A DNA stretch of 64,000 nt, from the NCBI RefSeq assembly GCF_008084145.1, contig NZ_VSDO01000003.1:186001-250000 (forward strand), read 5' to 3'. Position numbers and translations under genes: made by a program. Below the pieces are notes generated by a model. The model saw nothing but the letters and a program-made list of their open reading frames with translations, was not told where the DNA came from and searched no databases. Positions 28,380-36,765 of the stretch are shown piece by piece (within the stretch, counting starts at the first letter, position 1; each line of letters opens with the position of its first letter). Source of the stretch: Paenibacillus faecis. Lineage in GTDB: Bacteria > Bacillota > Bacilli > Paenibacillales > Paenibacillaceae.

Positions 28380-29600
28380 TTAAATGCTGTCAGCCAATTT
28401 GCCCCGGGCGTTTTTGTTCAGGGAGGAATGAATCACAAACGCGCTTACGGATAAGACGGAGATAATAACGGCCAGCCAGGCCACCGGCACAAAACCGTTC
28501 CAGTCAAACAGCACGCCCATGGCGTAAGGACCGACCACTTTTCCGGCCGCTCCCATCCCGCCGACGACGCCCAGATAGAAGGGCGCGGCCTTCCCCGTCC
28601 GGTCGGAAATAAACGAAGGAATGGCCGGTGAGATCAACATCTCGCCAAAGGTGGTCAGAATCATCGCCGCCACCATGCTGGGGTAAGTGGGGAAACACAG
28701 CATCGTGACATAGCCGAGAAAATAAAAGATGGCGCTGGCCGTAAGCTGCGCTTCCGACGAGCCTGCGAACGTCCGTTTAATCCATAAAATAAACGGTTGG
28801 CCGACAAAGATCAAGATCCCGTTCAGCGTCCAGAGTATACTGTAATTCCATTCCGGCATCCCCCGTGACATCGTAAAGGGCGAAACCCCGTTATTCCAGA
28901 TACAATTGCCGAGCCACAGGAAAAAGGAGCCGATCCCCATAAACAGATAGACATTGTAGCGACCCAGCAGCCTCCAGGTGTCTTGTCCCTCCGGGGTGGT
29001 CTTGCGTTTCGCGAGTTGGACCTCTCCCTCGCTTTTTTGAACTTTGTTCAAATAAAACCAGAAAAACAGCGCAAAACCGGCGGAGACCAGCCCGTTCAAA
29101 GTAAAGCTCATATTGTAAGAAATCTGCGCCAAAAAGCCGCTAAGCGCGGTCCCCAGCGCAACGCCGATATTGTTCGCCACATAGATGACATTGAACAATT
29201 CCCCCCGCCGCTCCGCAAACCGGAAGCCGATAAAGGCCTGGATCGCAGGCATGGACATCGCGTTGAAGAAACCGACGAGCCCCATCAACACGATAAACAG
29301 GGACCAGTTGCCGCTCCCGTACGGCAGCAGCAGGAGGAACATCGCGTACAGCCCCACTCCGCCGACGATCAGCTTTTTCACGCCCAGTTTATGATACAAG
29401 GAGCCGCCGAGAACTTGTCCGGCAATCCCGCCGAGGGACATAACCAAGATAACCAGACCGGCGTCCGTCACCGTGCGTCCCAGTACCTTGAATACGAACA
29501 TCGTGATCAGTGGCCACATTAAAGAGCCCCCGGCCGAGCTGATCAGACTCGCCACCAGAAAAATTTTGACCTCCCGCGGATACGACTGCAACCATTTCAT
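28380..29600 (-). CDS. MFS transporter, drug-exporter-like
   Basis: 406 residues with twelve membrane helices. Helix 1 region SLISSAGGSLMWPLITMFVF, loop 2-3 GSLYHKLGVKKLIVGG and a long hydrophilic loop in the centre (QKSEGEVQLAKRKTTPEGQD) fit the DHA1-type exporters such as MdtH/YttB-like proteins. The start at 29600 (MKWLQSYPREVK) follows GGAGGAG; the open frame upstream to 29660 is not coding. Substrate unknown. Confidence 0.85.
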   Translation of the reverse strand: MKWLQSYPREVKIFLVASLISSAGGSLMWPLITMFVFKVLGRTVTDAGLVILVMSLGGIAGQVLGGSLYHKLGVKKLIVGGVGLYAMFLLLLPYGSGNWSLFIVLMGLVGFFNAMSMPAIQAFIGFRFAERRGELFNVIYVANNIGVALGTALSGFLAQISYNMSFTLNGLVSAGFALFFWFYLNKVQKSEGEVQLAKRKTTPEGQDTWRLLGRYNVYLFMGIGSFFLWLGNCIWNNGVSPFTMSRGMPEWNYSILWTLNGILIFVGQPFILWIKRTFAGSSEAQLTASAIFYFLGYVTMLCFPTYPSMVAAMILTTFGEMLISPAIPSFISDRTGKAAPFYLGVVGGMGAAGKVVGPYAMGVLFDWNGFVPVAWLAVIISVLSVSAFVIHSSLNKNARGKLADSI

Positions 29601-29663
29601 AGGCTTCTCTCCTCCTTTGCCCGCGCCACGCTTAACCCATAAAGTCATCCTTAAAAACACAAA

Positions 29664-29685
29664 AAGAAGCCCCTAAGGGCTTCTT
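29664..29685 (-). terminator. Terminator of the molybdopterin oxidoreductase gene
   Basis: AAGAAGCCC / GGGCTTCTT with a four-base loop and TTTTTGTG on the minus strand. Confidence 0.85.
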
Positions 29686-29773
29686 CATACCATATACCAT
29701 CACAGTGAATGTAACTATAATTACGCCCAGATTATCATAGTATCGCCGAAAAGGAGAAAGTCGGCAAGTACAT

Positions 29774-31840
29774 CTATTGCCGCTTTACATCGACAGCGGT
29801 CGAGAAGAAGACGGCCCCTCCGCCCATATCGGCCAGCCGATCCGGCGTTAACGCATTGGCCCGGCTCCGTTTGCCGTCCCGATCCCACCATAGCCCCTGG
29901 CTGATGACGACGCCCGGCAGCATTTTGTCGGTCACGGCCGCGAGGGCTTCATAACTTCCCCGCTCATTCCATACGACGACCCGTTCCCCGTCCGCAATGC
30001 TCCGGGCCGCCGCGTCCTCCGGATGGATCTGCAGCGTAGGCTGCTTTTCCAGCGCGGTGAGCTTCTCCACATTGCCGAACGTGGAATTCAGGAAGCTGTG
30101 GTTCGGCGGCGAAATGAACATCAGCGGATACGCCTCCTGCGTTCCCGGCCGGTTCTCCCCGTCGTACCCTTCGCGCAGCGGCGTATAAGTCGGCAGCGGC
30201 GGCAGGCCCTCCTCCGCCATTTGGGCCGAATACAATTCGATCTTGCCCGAAGGTGTCGCCAAGTTGTCCAGATACCGCTCCTTGTGCGTCATGTCCAGCT
30301 TGATCATGCGCCGCTCTTTCAGACCTTCCAGCGTAACGGTCCGCAAATACGGGTTGGCCGGATAATCGAGCGCCTGGCGGATCAGATCCTCTTCCGTATC
30401 GCGGAACGCCGCCTCTTCAAAACCCATAGCGGCCGCCAGAAGACGAAATACTTCCACATTGCTTTTGCTCTCGCCCTGCGCAGGGATGACCGGCTCTTGA
30501 ATTTGTACGTAGTGATGCCAATAAGAGGCGTAAAGGTCCGTATTTTCAAAGGTGGATGTGGCCGGCAGGACAATATCCGCATACTTGGCCGTATCCGTCA
30601 GGAACAGATCGTGCACAACGGTAAACAAGTCCTCGCGGCTTAAGCCGCGTTCCACCTTCCCGGTGTCCGGAGCGACGACCGCCGGGTTCGCACAGTACAC
30701 GAACAGCCCATATATCGGCGGTTCCAGCGTCAGCAGCGCCTCGCCGATACGGTTCATGCTTATCGTCCGGGCCGCCGGATTCGGCCGCAGATCCGGGCGT
30801 TCCAACGCCTCCGCGTTCATTTTGTTATAACCCCCGTTAGACTTGTACGCTCCGCCGCCGGGAACGAGCCACTGCCCGGTCAGCGCCGGCAAGCAACTGA
30901 TGGTCCGTACCGTCATTCCGCCGTTGTCATGGTGCTGGAGGCCGTTGCCGATATGGATGTACGCCGGAGAGGTTTCGCCGTACATGACGGCCAGTTGGAC
31001 GATGTCATCCGCCGGCACGCCGGTGATCGCCGAAACGCGCTCCGGCGTGTACTGCTTCACATGCTCGCGCAGTTCGGCATAGCCGGTTGTGTAGCGCTCC
31101 ATGAACGGTTCGTTGACGAGACCGCGTTCGAACAGAACATGCATCATACCGAGCGCAAGCGCGCTGTCCGTCCCCGGGTACAGCGGGATAAACCAGTCCG
31201 CCCGCTGCCCCGTGCGATTGCGGTGCACGTCGATGACCACAAGCTTCGCTCCCTGCTTGCGGGCCTTTTCGATCAAGGCGATCTGGTGCATGTTCGTACT
31301 GACCAAATTGCCGCCCCAAATGATAATTAGCTTCGCCTTAACCGTATCCTCCGGACTGGTGCCCCCGCCGAAGCCCATCGTATACTTCCAGCCGGCGCTT
31401 CCCGCGGAATTGCAAATCCCCTGCTGCAATTGGGACGACCCCAGCCGGTTGAAAAAGCGCCGGTCCATGCCGTCCACACTAAGAATCCCCATGTTGCCGT
31501 AGAAGCTGTACGGAAGAATGCTCTCCGGACCATGCTCTTTAATCAGCTTGCGATATCTATCGGCGATTTCGGCCAACGCCTCATCCCAACTGATCCGCTC
31601 GAACTTCCCCTCGCCTTTGCGCCCCACCCGTCTCAGCGGATAGAGCACGCGCTCCGGATGGTAGACCCGCTCGGTCATGTTCCGCACCTTGTTGCAGATG
31701 GCCCCCTGGGTAATCGGGTGGTCGGGGTTTCCCGTCACCTTGACGATTTTTCCGTTCTCTTTATGCAGCAACAAACCGCAGGTGTCCGGGCAATCCAGTG
31801 GACACACCGCGGGAAAAATTCCGTTCTCCTCGCGAATCAT
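29774..31840 (-). CDS. Molybdopterin-dependent oxidoreductase, YoaE-like
   Basis: About 688 residues of the DMSO-reductase superfamily. The N-terminal [4Fe-4S] domain has CPLDCPDTC and a later GAICNK cysteine; the molybdopterin domains follow with LPYSFYGNMGILSVDGMDRR, IIWGGNLVSTNMHQI and a C-terminal dinucleotide-binding domain (PLMFISPPNHSFLNSTFG, SQGLWWDRDGK). There is no Tat signal, so it is cytoplasmic, and no subunit genes lie beside it. Similar single-subunit proteins such as Bacillus YoaE have no proven substrate; formate is possible given the FocA-type gene upstream. The start at 31840 follows GGGGGATGAAGTT; an upstream ATG at 31855 lacks a ribosome site. Confidence 0.88.
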   Translation of the reverse strand: MIREENGIFPAVCPLDCPDTCGLLLHKENGKIVKVTGNPDHPITQGAICNKVRNMTERVYHPERVLYPLRRVGRKGEGKFERISWDEALAEIADRYRKLIKEHGPESILPYSFYGNMGILSVDGMDRRFFNRLGSSQLQQGICNSAGSAGWKYTMGFGGGTSPEDTVKAKLIIIWGGNLVSTNMHQIALIEKARKQGAKLVVIDVHRNRTGQRADWFIPLYPGTDSALALGMMHVLFERGLVNEPFMERYTTGYAELREHVKQYTPERVSAITGVPADDIVQLAVMYGETSPAYIHIGNGLQHHDNGGMTVRTISCLPALTGQWLVPGGGAYKSNGGYNKMNAEALERPDLRPNPAARTISMNRIGEALLTLEPPIYGLFVYCANPAVVAPDTGKVERGLSREDLFTVVHDLFLTDTAKYADIVLPATSTFENTDLYASYWHHYVQIQEPVIPAQGESKSNVEVFRLLAAAMGFEEAAFRDTEEDLIRQALDYPANPYLRTVTLEGLKERRMIKLDMTHKERYLDNLATPSGKIELYSAQMAEEGLPPLPTYTPLREGYDGENRPGTQEAYPLMFISPPNHSFLNSTFGNVEKLTALEKQPTLQIHPEDAAARSIADGERVVVWNERGSYEALAAVTDKMLPGVVISQGLWWDRDGKRSRANALTPDRLADMGGGAVFFSTAVDVKRQ

Positions 31841-31989
31841 AACTTCATCCCCCATCTCAAACTAGCAGATTCTATAATCTTAGAAAAAAGACGGAACGAT
31901 GTCTACTGGTTCCCCGTCAGACAATATAGAAAGAGAGCATGAGAATACGCGCTCTCGCTCGAAAAGTACACATTCTCAAGCCCGCGGAC

Positions 31990-32225
31990 CTCCAAATCGT
32001 ATTGGGCCTATGGCGGTCAAGGTGTCGGTGCACTCCAATATCTCCAGCAACTCCAACCTATCCCGCTCCTTCAACTCCAAAAAGATGCAAATCTGCAGGT
32101 ATTTTAGGCCGATTCCCGAGGGGATACGGAAAAAGATGCAAATCTGCAGGTTTTTCCAGCGATTTTAGAGAAACGAGCCGGTTTCGGCGAAAATTCCTGC
32201 AGATTTGCAGGAATTTTATGTTTAA
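31990..32225 (+). repeat. Family C dispersed palindromic repeat, copy C1
   Basis: About 235 bp. It opens with AATCGTATTGGGCCTATGGC, carries two copies of AAAAGATGCAAATCTGCAGG (32082 and 32131) and ends in AAATTCCTGCAGATTTGCAG followed by GAATTTT, a perfect dyad. The whole layout recurs inverted at 48930-49212. The dyads contain PstI-like CTGCAG cores. No coding potential is evident. Confidence 0.8.
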
Positions 32226-32329
32226 CCAAGGTTGCCTGCAGAGGGCACTGATAGTAAGGAGGATTTCGGCGCTTTGTCCCTCGCATGCCTATCTCGAACA
32301 GAGACAGGAGGAGTAAGCGGGACTGGGTC

Positions 32330-33005
32330 TATAAAGGCATTACGCGCCGCTAATTTGTCGAATTCGCTTCATAAAGGTGAAATAGCGGTCTCTTTAGCGT
32401 CTTATTTTTGGGAAAAACGGGCCAAAACCCGATTTTGGGGTCCGGTGCCGGGAAATAAGCCACTAGCGTTGCATTAATCCGCGAAGTCTAATAGCTGTAA
32501 CCGCCTCTCTTTGAAGCCAAGCTGGTGGATAAGGGCCGTTTGCGGCGTTATTTTGTCGAATTCGTCCCTTCGGTGAGAAATAGCGGTCTTTTGAGCACTC
32601 GCGTTGCATTAATTTCGAAGGGTCTAATGGCCGTAACCGTCTCCCTTAGAAGCCGGGCGGGTGGATAAGGGCTTTTTGAGGCGTTATTTTGTCGAATTTG
32701 GCCCTTCGAGGTGAAATAGAGGTCATTTGGGGCCTTGTTTTAGAGAAAGTCGGGCAAAAACCGGATTTTTGAGCTCGCACCAGAGAAATAGGGCCCCTTT
32801 TGACCGCTATTCTTCCCGAAAAAGCGAATCTGGGCGAAATAGCGGCCCAAAAGGCCGTTATTATAACAGGCGGCAATAAAGATTGCGGATAGGCAGCATC
32901 CATATCAGTTATAATGCAACGCTAGTGGAAATAAGCCCCTTTTGGATCGCTATTCTAGCCGAATCAGCTCGAAATAGCTCAAAATAGCGCCTCTAAAGGC
33001 CGCTA
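32330..33005 (+). repeat. Family B repeat array, copy B1 (nested)
   Basis: A mosaic of AT/GC-alternating segments such as GTGGATAAGGGC, TTATTTTGTCGAATT and GAAATAGCGGTC. One family B copy (32330-32461 plus 32938-33005) is interrupted by an inserted unit at 32462-32926. The joined outer halves align along their length with the copy at 43.8-44.15 kb, which supports the insertion reading. Confidence 0.75.
32462..32926 (+). mobile_element. MITE-like inserted unit with 15-bp terminal inverted repeats
   Basis: The 465-bp segment starts ACTAGCGTTGCATTA and ends with the exact inverse TAATGCAACGCTAGT. It is flanked on both sides by the direct repeat GGAAATAAGCC (32451-32461 and 32927-32937), the mark of a target-site duplication. 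It has no transposase gene. Inside, a second left-type end (ACTCGCGTTGCATTAA) at about 32595 suggests a further nested copy of about 332 bp. Confidence 0.6.
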
Positions 33006-33025
33006 ATCCGAAAACTACATCAAAA

Positions 33026-33051
33026 AGACGGCCTCCCGCAGGAGACCGTCT
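33026..33051 (-). terminator. Terminator of the formate/nitrite channel gene
   Basis: AGACGGtCTCC / GGAGgCCGTCT hairpin and TTTTTGATG on the minus strand. Confidence 0.88.
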
Positions 33052-33081
33052 CTCAATCGAGCCACAGCGGCACCCGGCTTC

Positions 33082-33909
33082 TTACGCGTGCTTGCTCGCC
33101 GGCGCGGCCACGGCATCGCCGGCCGCCTCCGCTTTCTTTCCTCCGTCTTTCAGGTAAGCCGTCCAATAGGCTCCGGCGACGAACAACGCGCCCCCCGTCA
33201 AGTTGCCGAGCCAAACCGGCACAAAGTTCTTGAGATATTCCCCCCAGGAGAAATATCCCTCGAAGATCGCTGCGGGAATCAGGAACATATTGGCCACGAC
33301 GTGCTGAAATCCGATCGCGACAAAGGCCATCGTCGGGAACCAGATGCCGAGGATTTTACCGCTCATATTATCCGCTCCGTATGAAAGCCAAACGGCCAGC
33401 GCCACCAACCAGTTGCAGCCGATTCCGGACACAAAAGCCTGCAGGAAGCCGGCCTCCAGCTTATGCCCGGCCATCTCCACAAGCTTCTCCAAGTACACGC
33501 CATCCGAAGTCAAGCCGACGATATGACCGAAGAAGTAAGCGACAAACAGGGCGCCCACAAAATTGCTCAAGGTAATGAGTACCAGATTTTTGCACATCTC
33601 CCCGGTCGAAATCCTCCGGGCCATCCGCGACAACGGCACGGCCATCATATTTCCGGTCAACAGCTCTCCTCCGGCCAGCAGCACAAGGATCAGGCCGATC
33701 GGAAACACCGAGGCCCCGATAAAATTGGCGAAACTGCCCCATTCTTTCGGCGCGCCGGCGATGACGCGAATATCCAGCAGGAACCCGAGCGCGATAAAGG
33801 CTCCGCCCAAAAAGCCGAGCACCAGCACCGTCAGCAGAGGATTATGGGCTTTTTTCACCCCCATGTCAACCGTCACTTTCGCAATTTGATCCGGTTTGTT
33901 GTATGCCAT
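33082..33909 (-). CDS. Formate/nitrite transporter, FocA/NirC family
   Basis: About 275 residues with six membrane helices forming a pentameric anion channel. Signatures are GGAFIALGFLL, VLLAGGELLTGNMM (loop at the pore), LSNFVGALFVAYFFGH, GIGCNWLVALAVWLSYGA and FQHVVANMFLIPAAIF. The start MAYNKPDQIAK at 33909 is favoured because the ATG at 33918 directly abuts AAGGAGA. Promoter region carries two Fnr/Rex-type dyads (see 33960-34032). Whether it carries formate or nitrite is not decidable by sequence; the neighbouring molybdopterin enzyme makes formate attractive. Confidence 0.92.
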   Translation of the reverse strand: MAYNKPDQIAKVTVDMGVKKAHNPLLTVLVLGFLGGAFIALGFLLDIRVIAGAPKEWGSFANFIGASVFPIGLILVLLAGGELLTGNMMAVPLSRMARRISTGEMCKNLVLITLSNFVGALFVAYFFGHIVGLTSDGVYLEKLVEMAGHKLEAGFLQAFVSGIGCNWLVALAVWLSYGADNMSGKILGIWFPTMAFVAIGFQHVVANMFLIPAAIFEGYFSWGEYLKNFVPVWLGNLTGGALFVAGAYWTAYLKDGGKKAEAAGDAVAAPASKHA

Positions 33910-33959
33910 TCTCTCCATTCTCCTTTAGAAGCAGTCCATGAACTGCGGTCTTTACGTTC

Positions 33960-34002
33960 ATTGTATCTTGGCCCCTGGTACGGATAAGTAACATTAGTCA
34001 CG
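33960..34002 (-). promoter_or_regulatory. Predicted Fnr-dependent promoter of the FocA-type gene
   Basis: On the minus strand a -10 hexamer TACAAT (33960-33965) has an imperfect Fnr dyad CGTGA-CTAATG-TTACT (33987-34002) whose centre lies about 41.5 bases before the expected start point, the class II activator position. The dyad matches eight of ten bases of the Bacillus Fnr half-sites TGTGA/TCACT. No good -35 box is present, which fits an activated promoter. Confidence 0.5.
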
Positions 34003-34016
34003 TTACCGCTTTCAAT

Positions 34017-34032
34017 AGTGAAACATTTCACG
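34017..34032. promoter_or_regulatory. Second Fnr/Rex-like dyad between focA-type and HD-GYP genes
   Basis: AGTGA-AACATT-TCACG, a near-perfect dyad centred 30 bases (about three helix turns) upstream of the first site. It could serve either the minus-strand channel gene or the divergent HD-GYP gene at 34129. Confidence 0.45.
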
Positions 34033-34128
34033 TAATATCCCTGCAAAAAAATGCTTTGTGCGACGTAATGCAATGAAGTATCTTGGACTTAGGAAAAAAA
34101 CGGTAATACGGAAGGAAGGTGCAGGCAT

Positions 34129-35280
34129 ATGGATTCTCAACAAAACAGGTTGATGGAGCAACCCGACACGGAAACGCTGCTGCGAATGATTTTCCAATAT
34201 GCGGCCAGGATCGCCAACGAGCGCCACCTTGACCGGATTCTGATGCATATGGCCGACCTGGGGCGGGGGATGATCGGGGCCGACCGCTGTACTGTCTGGC
34301 TGCTCGACCGTCAGAGAAATGAACTGTGGACCACGGCCGCTCACGGGGTTCGGGAGCTTCGGATCCCTGCCGATGCCGGGCTCGTCGGGCTCGCGGTCGC
34401 CACGGGCCAACCGTTGTTCATCGATGACGCCTACACGAATGAGCCCTACGGCCACCTTCTGAAACACGGTGCGCTCCGAACCGACAAAGAGACCGGGTAC
34501 CGTACAAAAGCGCTGCTGGTCATTCCGTTCGGCAACAGCGAAGGCGAGATCATCGGCTGCTTCCAGGCGGTCAACAAATTGACCCCGCCGGGCGTTTTCA
34601 CCGAAAAAGATTTGGAGTACCTTACGCTCGCCGCATCCTATTCCGGCAAATCCCTGGAATCGGCCATGCTTTTAAACGAAATCGAAGAGACGCAAAAAGA
34701 AATTATCCTCTCCATGGGCGAGATCGGTGAAATGCGCAGCCGGGAAACCGGGCACCATGTCAGAAGAGTCGCGGAATATTCCCATATCCTTGCGCTCGGC
34801 TACGGACTCCCGCCCGATCAGGCGGAGATGCTGCGCATCGCCTCTCCGATGCATGATATCGGAAAGGTCGCCATTCCCGACGCCATCCTCAACAAACCCG
34901 GCAAATTGACGCCGGAAGAGTTCTCCGTCATGCAGACCCATACCGAGATCGGTTATCGGATGCTGAAAAAATCCCCCCGCCCCCTGATGCAGACCGCGGC
35001 CATTGTCGCCCACCAGCACCACGAGAAATGGGACGGCAGCGGATATCCGCAAGGCTTGTCCGGCGAAAGCATCCACATCTTCGGTCGCATTACGGCGATC
35101 GCCGACGTTTTTGATGCGCTGGGCAGCGAACGTACTTACAAAAAAGCATGGCCTTTGGACAAAATTATTGCCCTGCTGCGCGAAGAACGCGGACATCATT
35201 TCGACCCGGCCCTCGTGGATGTCTTCCTCGATCGGTTGCCCGAATTGCTGGAGATTCGGCGGGCTTATACCGAAGACTAA
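34129..35280 (+). CDS. GAF-HD-GYP cyclic-di-GMP phosphodiesterase
   Basis: 383 residues. An N-terminal GAF sensor (about 18-185; MIGADRCTVWLLDRQRNELW, ADAGLVGLAVATGQPLFIDD, LLVIPFGNSEGEIIGCFQAV) is followed by a complete HD-GYP domain (about 200-375) with HDIGK, HHEKWDGSGYPQG and FGRITAIADVFDAL. All metal and GYP residues are present, so it should hydrolyse c-di-GMP. It has no membrane anchor and no receiver domain. Start at 34129 behind AAGGAAGGTG. It sits between two redox-regulated genes, and I infer that the GAF domain may read a redox or gas signal. Confidence 0.92.
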   Translation: MDSQQNRLMEQPDTETLLRMIFQYAARIANERHLDRILMHMADLGRGMIGADRCTVWLLDRQRNELWTTAAHGVRELRIPADAGLVGLAVATGQPLFIDDAYTNEPYGHLLKHGALRTDKETGYRTKALLVIPFGNSEGEIIGCFQAVNKLTPPGVFTEKDLEYLTLAASYSGKSLESAMLLNEIEETQKEIILSMGEIGEMRSRETGHHVRRVAEYSHILALGYGLPPDQAEMLRIASPMHDIGKVAIPDAILNKPGKLTPEEFSVMQTHTEIGYRMLKKSPRPLMQTAAIVAHQHHEKWDGSGYPQGLSGESIHIFGRITAIADVFDALGSERTYKKAWPLDKIIALLREERGHHFDPALVDVFLDRLPELLEIRRAYTED

Positions 35281-35281
35281 A

Positions 35282-35314
35282 ACAGCCGCCCCTGAATGCA
35301 CCCGGGACGGCTGT
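35282..35314. terminator. Hairpin between HD-GYP and NADH oxidase genes
   Basis: ACAGCCGcCCC / GGGaCGGCTGT. On the minus strand it is followed by TTTTAGTC, on the plus strand by TTCG, so it fits best as terminator of the minus-strand oxidase, with a possible second role for the plus-strand gene. Confidence 0.6.
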
Positions 35315-35348
35315 TCGAAAACCATTGGAGGTAAAGTTAAAGTTAAAG

Positions 35349-36707
35349 TTAAACGGTAACGGCCTCGCGTGCCGGCACTTCCGGCAGCGCGGCCAAGCCG
35401 GCGCTGTTAAGGAAGTTCCACGGTTTGTTGTAATGCGGCTGGAAGAAGAAGTCGACGAAGGCCAGCTCCTCCATTTTCATGCCGTTTTGGATACAGACCG
35501 AAATGGTATTGATCGATTGGGTCAGATCGACTTTCGACATGATTTGAGCTCCGAGAATCCGGCGCGTGTCTTTTTCGTAAACAACCTTCAGCATGACCGG
35601 TTCATGCGTCGGCATAAACTCCGGACGGTAGTTGTCGGTAATCATGACCGCCTCCGCGTCGATGCCCGCTTCCTTCGCCGAGGCTTCCGTCATCCCGGTA
35701 CCGGCAATATTGTCCTCATAAATTTTGATCCCCGATGTGCCTTGCGTTCCCATATATTTGACGGTCGGGGCAACCAGGTTGCGGGCAACCAGCGTTCCCA
35801 TCCGAACCGCGTTGGTGGCCAGCGGAATGTAGGCGTGCTCCCGGGTCGGATTGTAAAAGACCGCGCAGCTGTCGCCCGCCGCATAAACATCCGGTTTGCT
35901 GGTCCGCATGTACTCGTCGACGATAATCGCGCCGTTGCCGAGCATATCCACTTGACCCTTCAACAGCTCGGTATTCGGGCGGAAGCCGATGCAGAGAATC
36001 ACCAGGTCGGCTTTATATTCCCCGCGGTCCGTGACCACCGTGCTTACTTTTCCTTCACCGACAAACTTGGTCACCTTTTGGTTCAAAGCCAGCGTAATCC
36101 CGTGATCGCTCAACGATTGCTCGATTTTGTCCGTATATTCGGCGTCGAGGTATTTGCTCAGGATGCGCTCTTCCGCATCGATCAGCGTCACTTGTTTACC
36201 GTTCAATTGGAAAGCTTCCACCAGCTCGACGCCGATGTAACCCGCGCCAACCACAACGATATTATTGGCTTGTTTCGACTTTTCTATGATGGTGTTCGAG
36301 TGATTGAAATTTTTCGAGAGCAGGATGTTTTCGAGCTCAATGCCTTCAAATTTAGGAACGACCGGCCACGATCCCGTCGTCACGATCAACTTGTCGAACG
36401 TATCTTCAAACTCGGTTCCGTTCTCCAGATTGCGGGCGCGCAGCGTCTTGCTCTCCGTATCGACCGCGATGACTTCATGCCGCATGTTCGTTTTGACGCC
36501 CAATTCCGCGAGTTGGGCCGGCGACGAATAAAACAGACCCTGCGGGTCCTTAACCATTCCCCCTACATAGAGGGCAATCCCGCACGAAAGGAAAGAAATA
36601 TTATCATTGCGTTCGTAAACGGTGATCTCGGCTTCGGGATAAAGCTTGGCGGTATTTACAATAGCTGCGGTTCCTGCGTGGGTACATCCAATCACGGCGA
36701 CTTTCAT
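35349..36707 (-). CDS. nox: FAD-dependent NADH oxidase / CoA-disulfide-reductase family
   Basis: 452 residues of the pyridine nucleotide-disulfide family with a single redox cysteine: FAD site MKVAVIGCTHAGTAAIVNTA, active-site Cys in SFLSCGIALYVGG (about residue 42), NAD site NNIVVVGAGYIGVELVEAF, and FAD site 2 DVYAAGDSCAVFYN. The C-terminal dimerisation domain ends with FFFQPHYNKPWNFLN. This arrangement fits the water-forming NADH oxidases, which regenerate NAD+ in air. Start at 36707 behind GAGGAGG. The upstream region has a strong promoter overlapped by three Rex/Fnr-type dyads. Confidence 0.93.
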   Translation of the reverse strand: MKVAVIGCTHAGTAAIVNTAKLYPEAEITVYERNDNISFLSCGIALYVGGMVKDPQGLFYSSPAQLAELGVKTNMRHEVIAVDTESKTLRARNLENGTEFEDTFDKLIVTTGSWPVVPKFEGIELENILLSKNFNHSNTIIEKSKQANNIVVVGAGYIGVELVEAFQLNGKQVTLIDAEERILSKYLDAEYTDKIEQSLSDHGITLALNQKVTKFVGEGKVSTVVTDRGEYKADLVILCIGFRPNTELLKGQVDMLGNGAIIVDEYMRTSKPDVYAAGDSCAVFYNPTREHAYIPLATNAVRMGTLVARNLVAPTVKYMGTQGTSGIKIYEDNIAGTGMTEASAKEAGIDAEAVMITDNYRPEFMPTHEPVMLKVVYEKDTRRILGAQIMSKVDLTQSINTISVCIQNGMKMEELAFVDFFFQPHYNKPWNFLNSAGLAALPEVPAREAVTV

Positions 36708-36765
36708 GGTTTCTTCCTCCTCAATTTCCCATCGTCCTTGAAATCGTAACGATCAGGGTTATCTC

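Noticed and set aside
29774..31840. Selenocysteine in the molybdopterin oxidoreductase
   Set aside because: There is no in-frame TGA; the Mo-ligand region reads GICNSAGSAG with normal codons.
32104..32286. 60-codon frame through family C copy C1
   Set aside because: It runs through palindromic repeat units, has no ribosome site and mirrors a frame in C2 only because the DNA is repeated.
35148..36749. 533-codon open frame antisense to nox
   Set aside because: Complement of a well-supported NADH oxidase gene; composition unlike real proteins.
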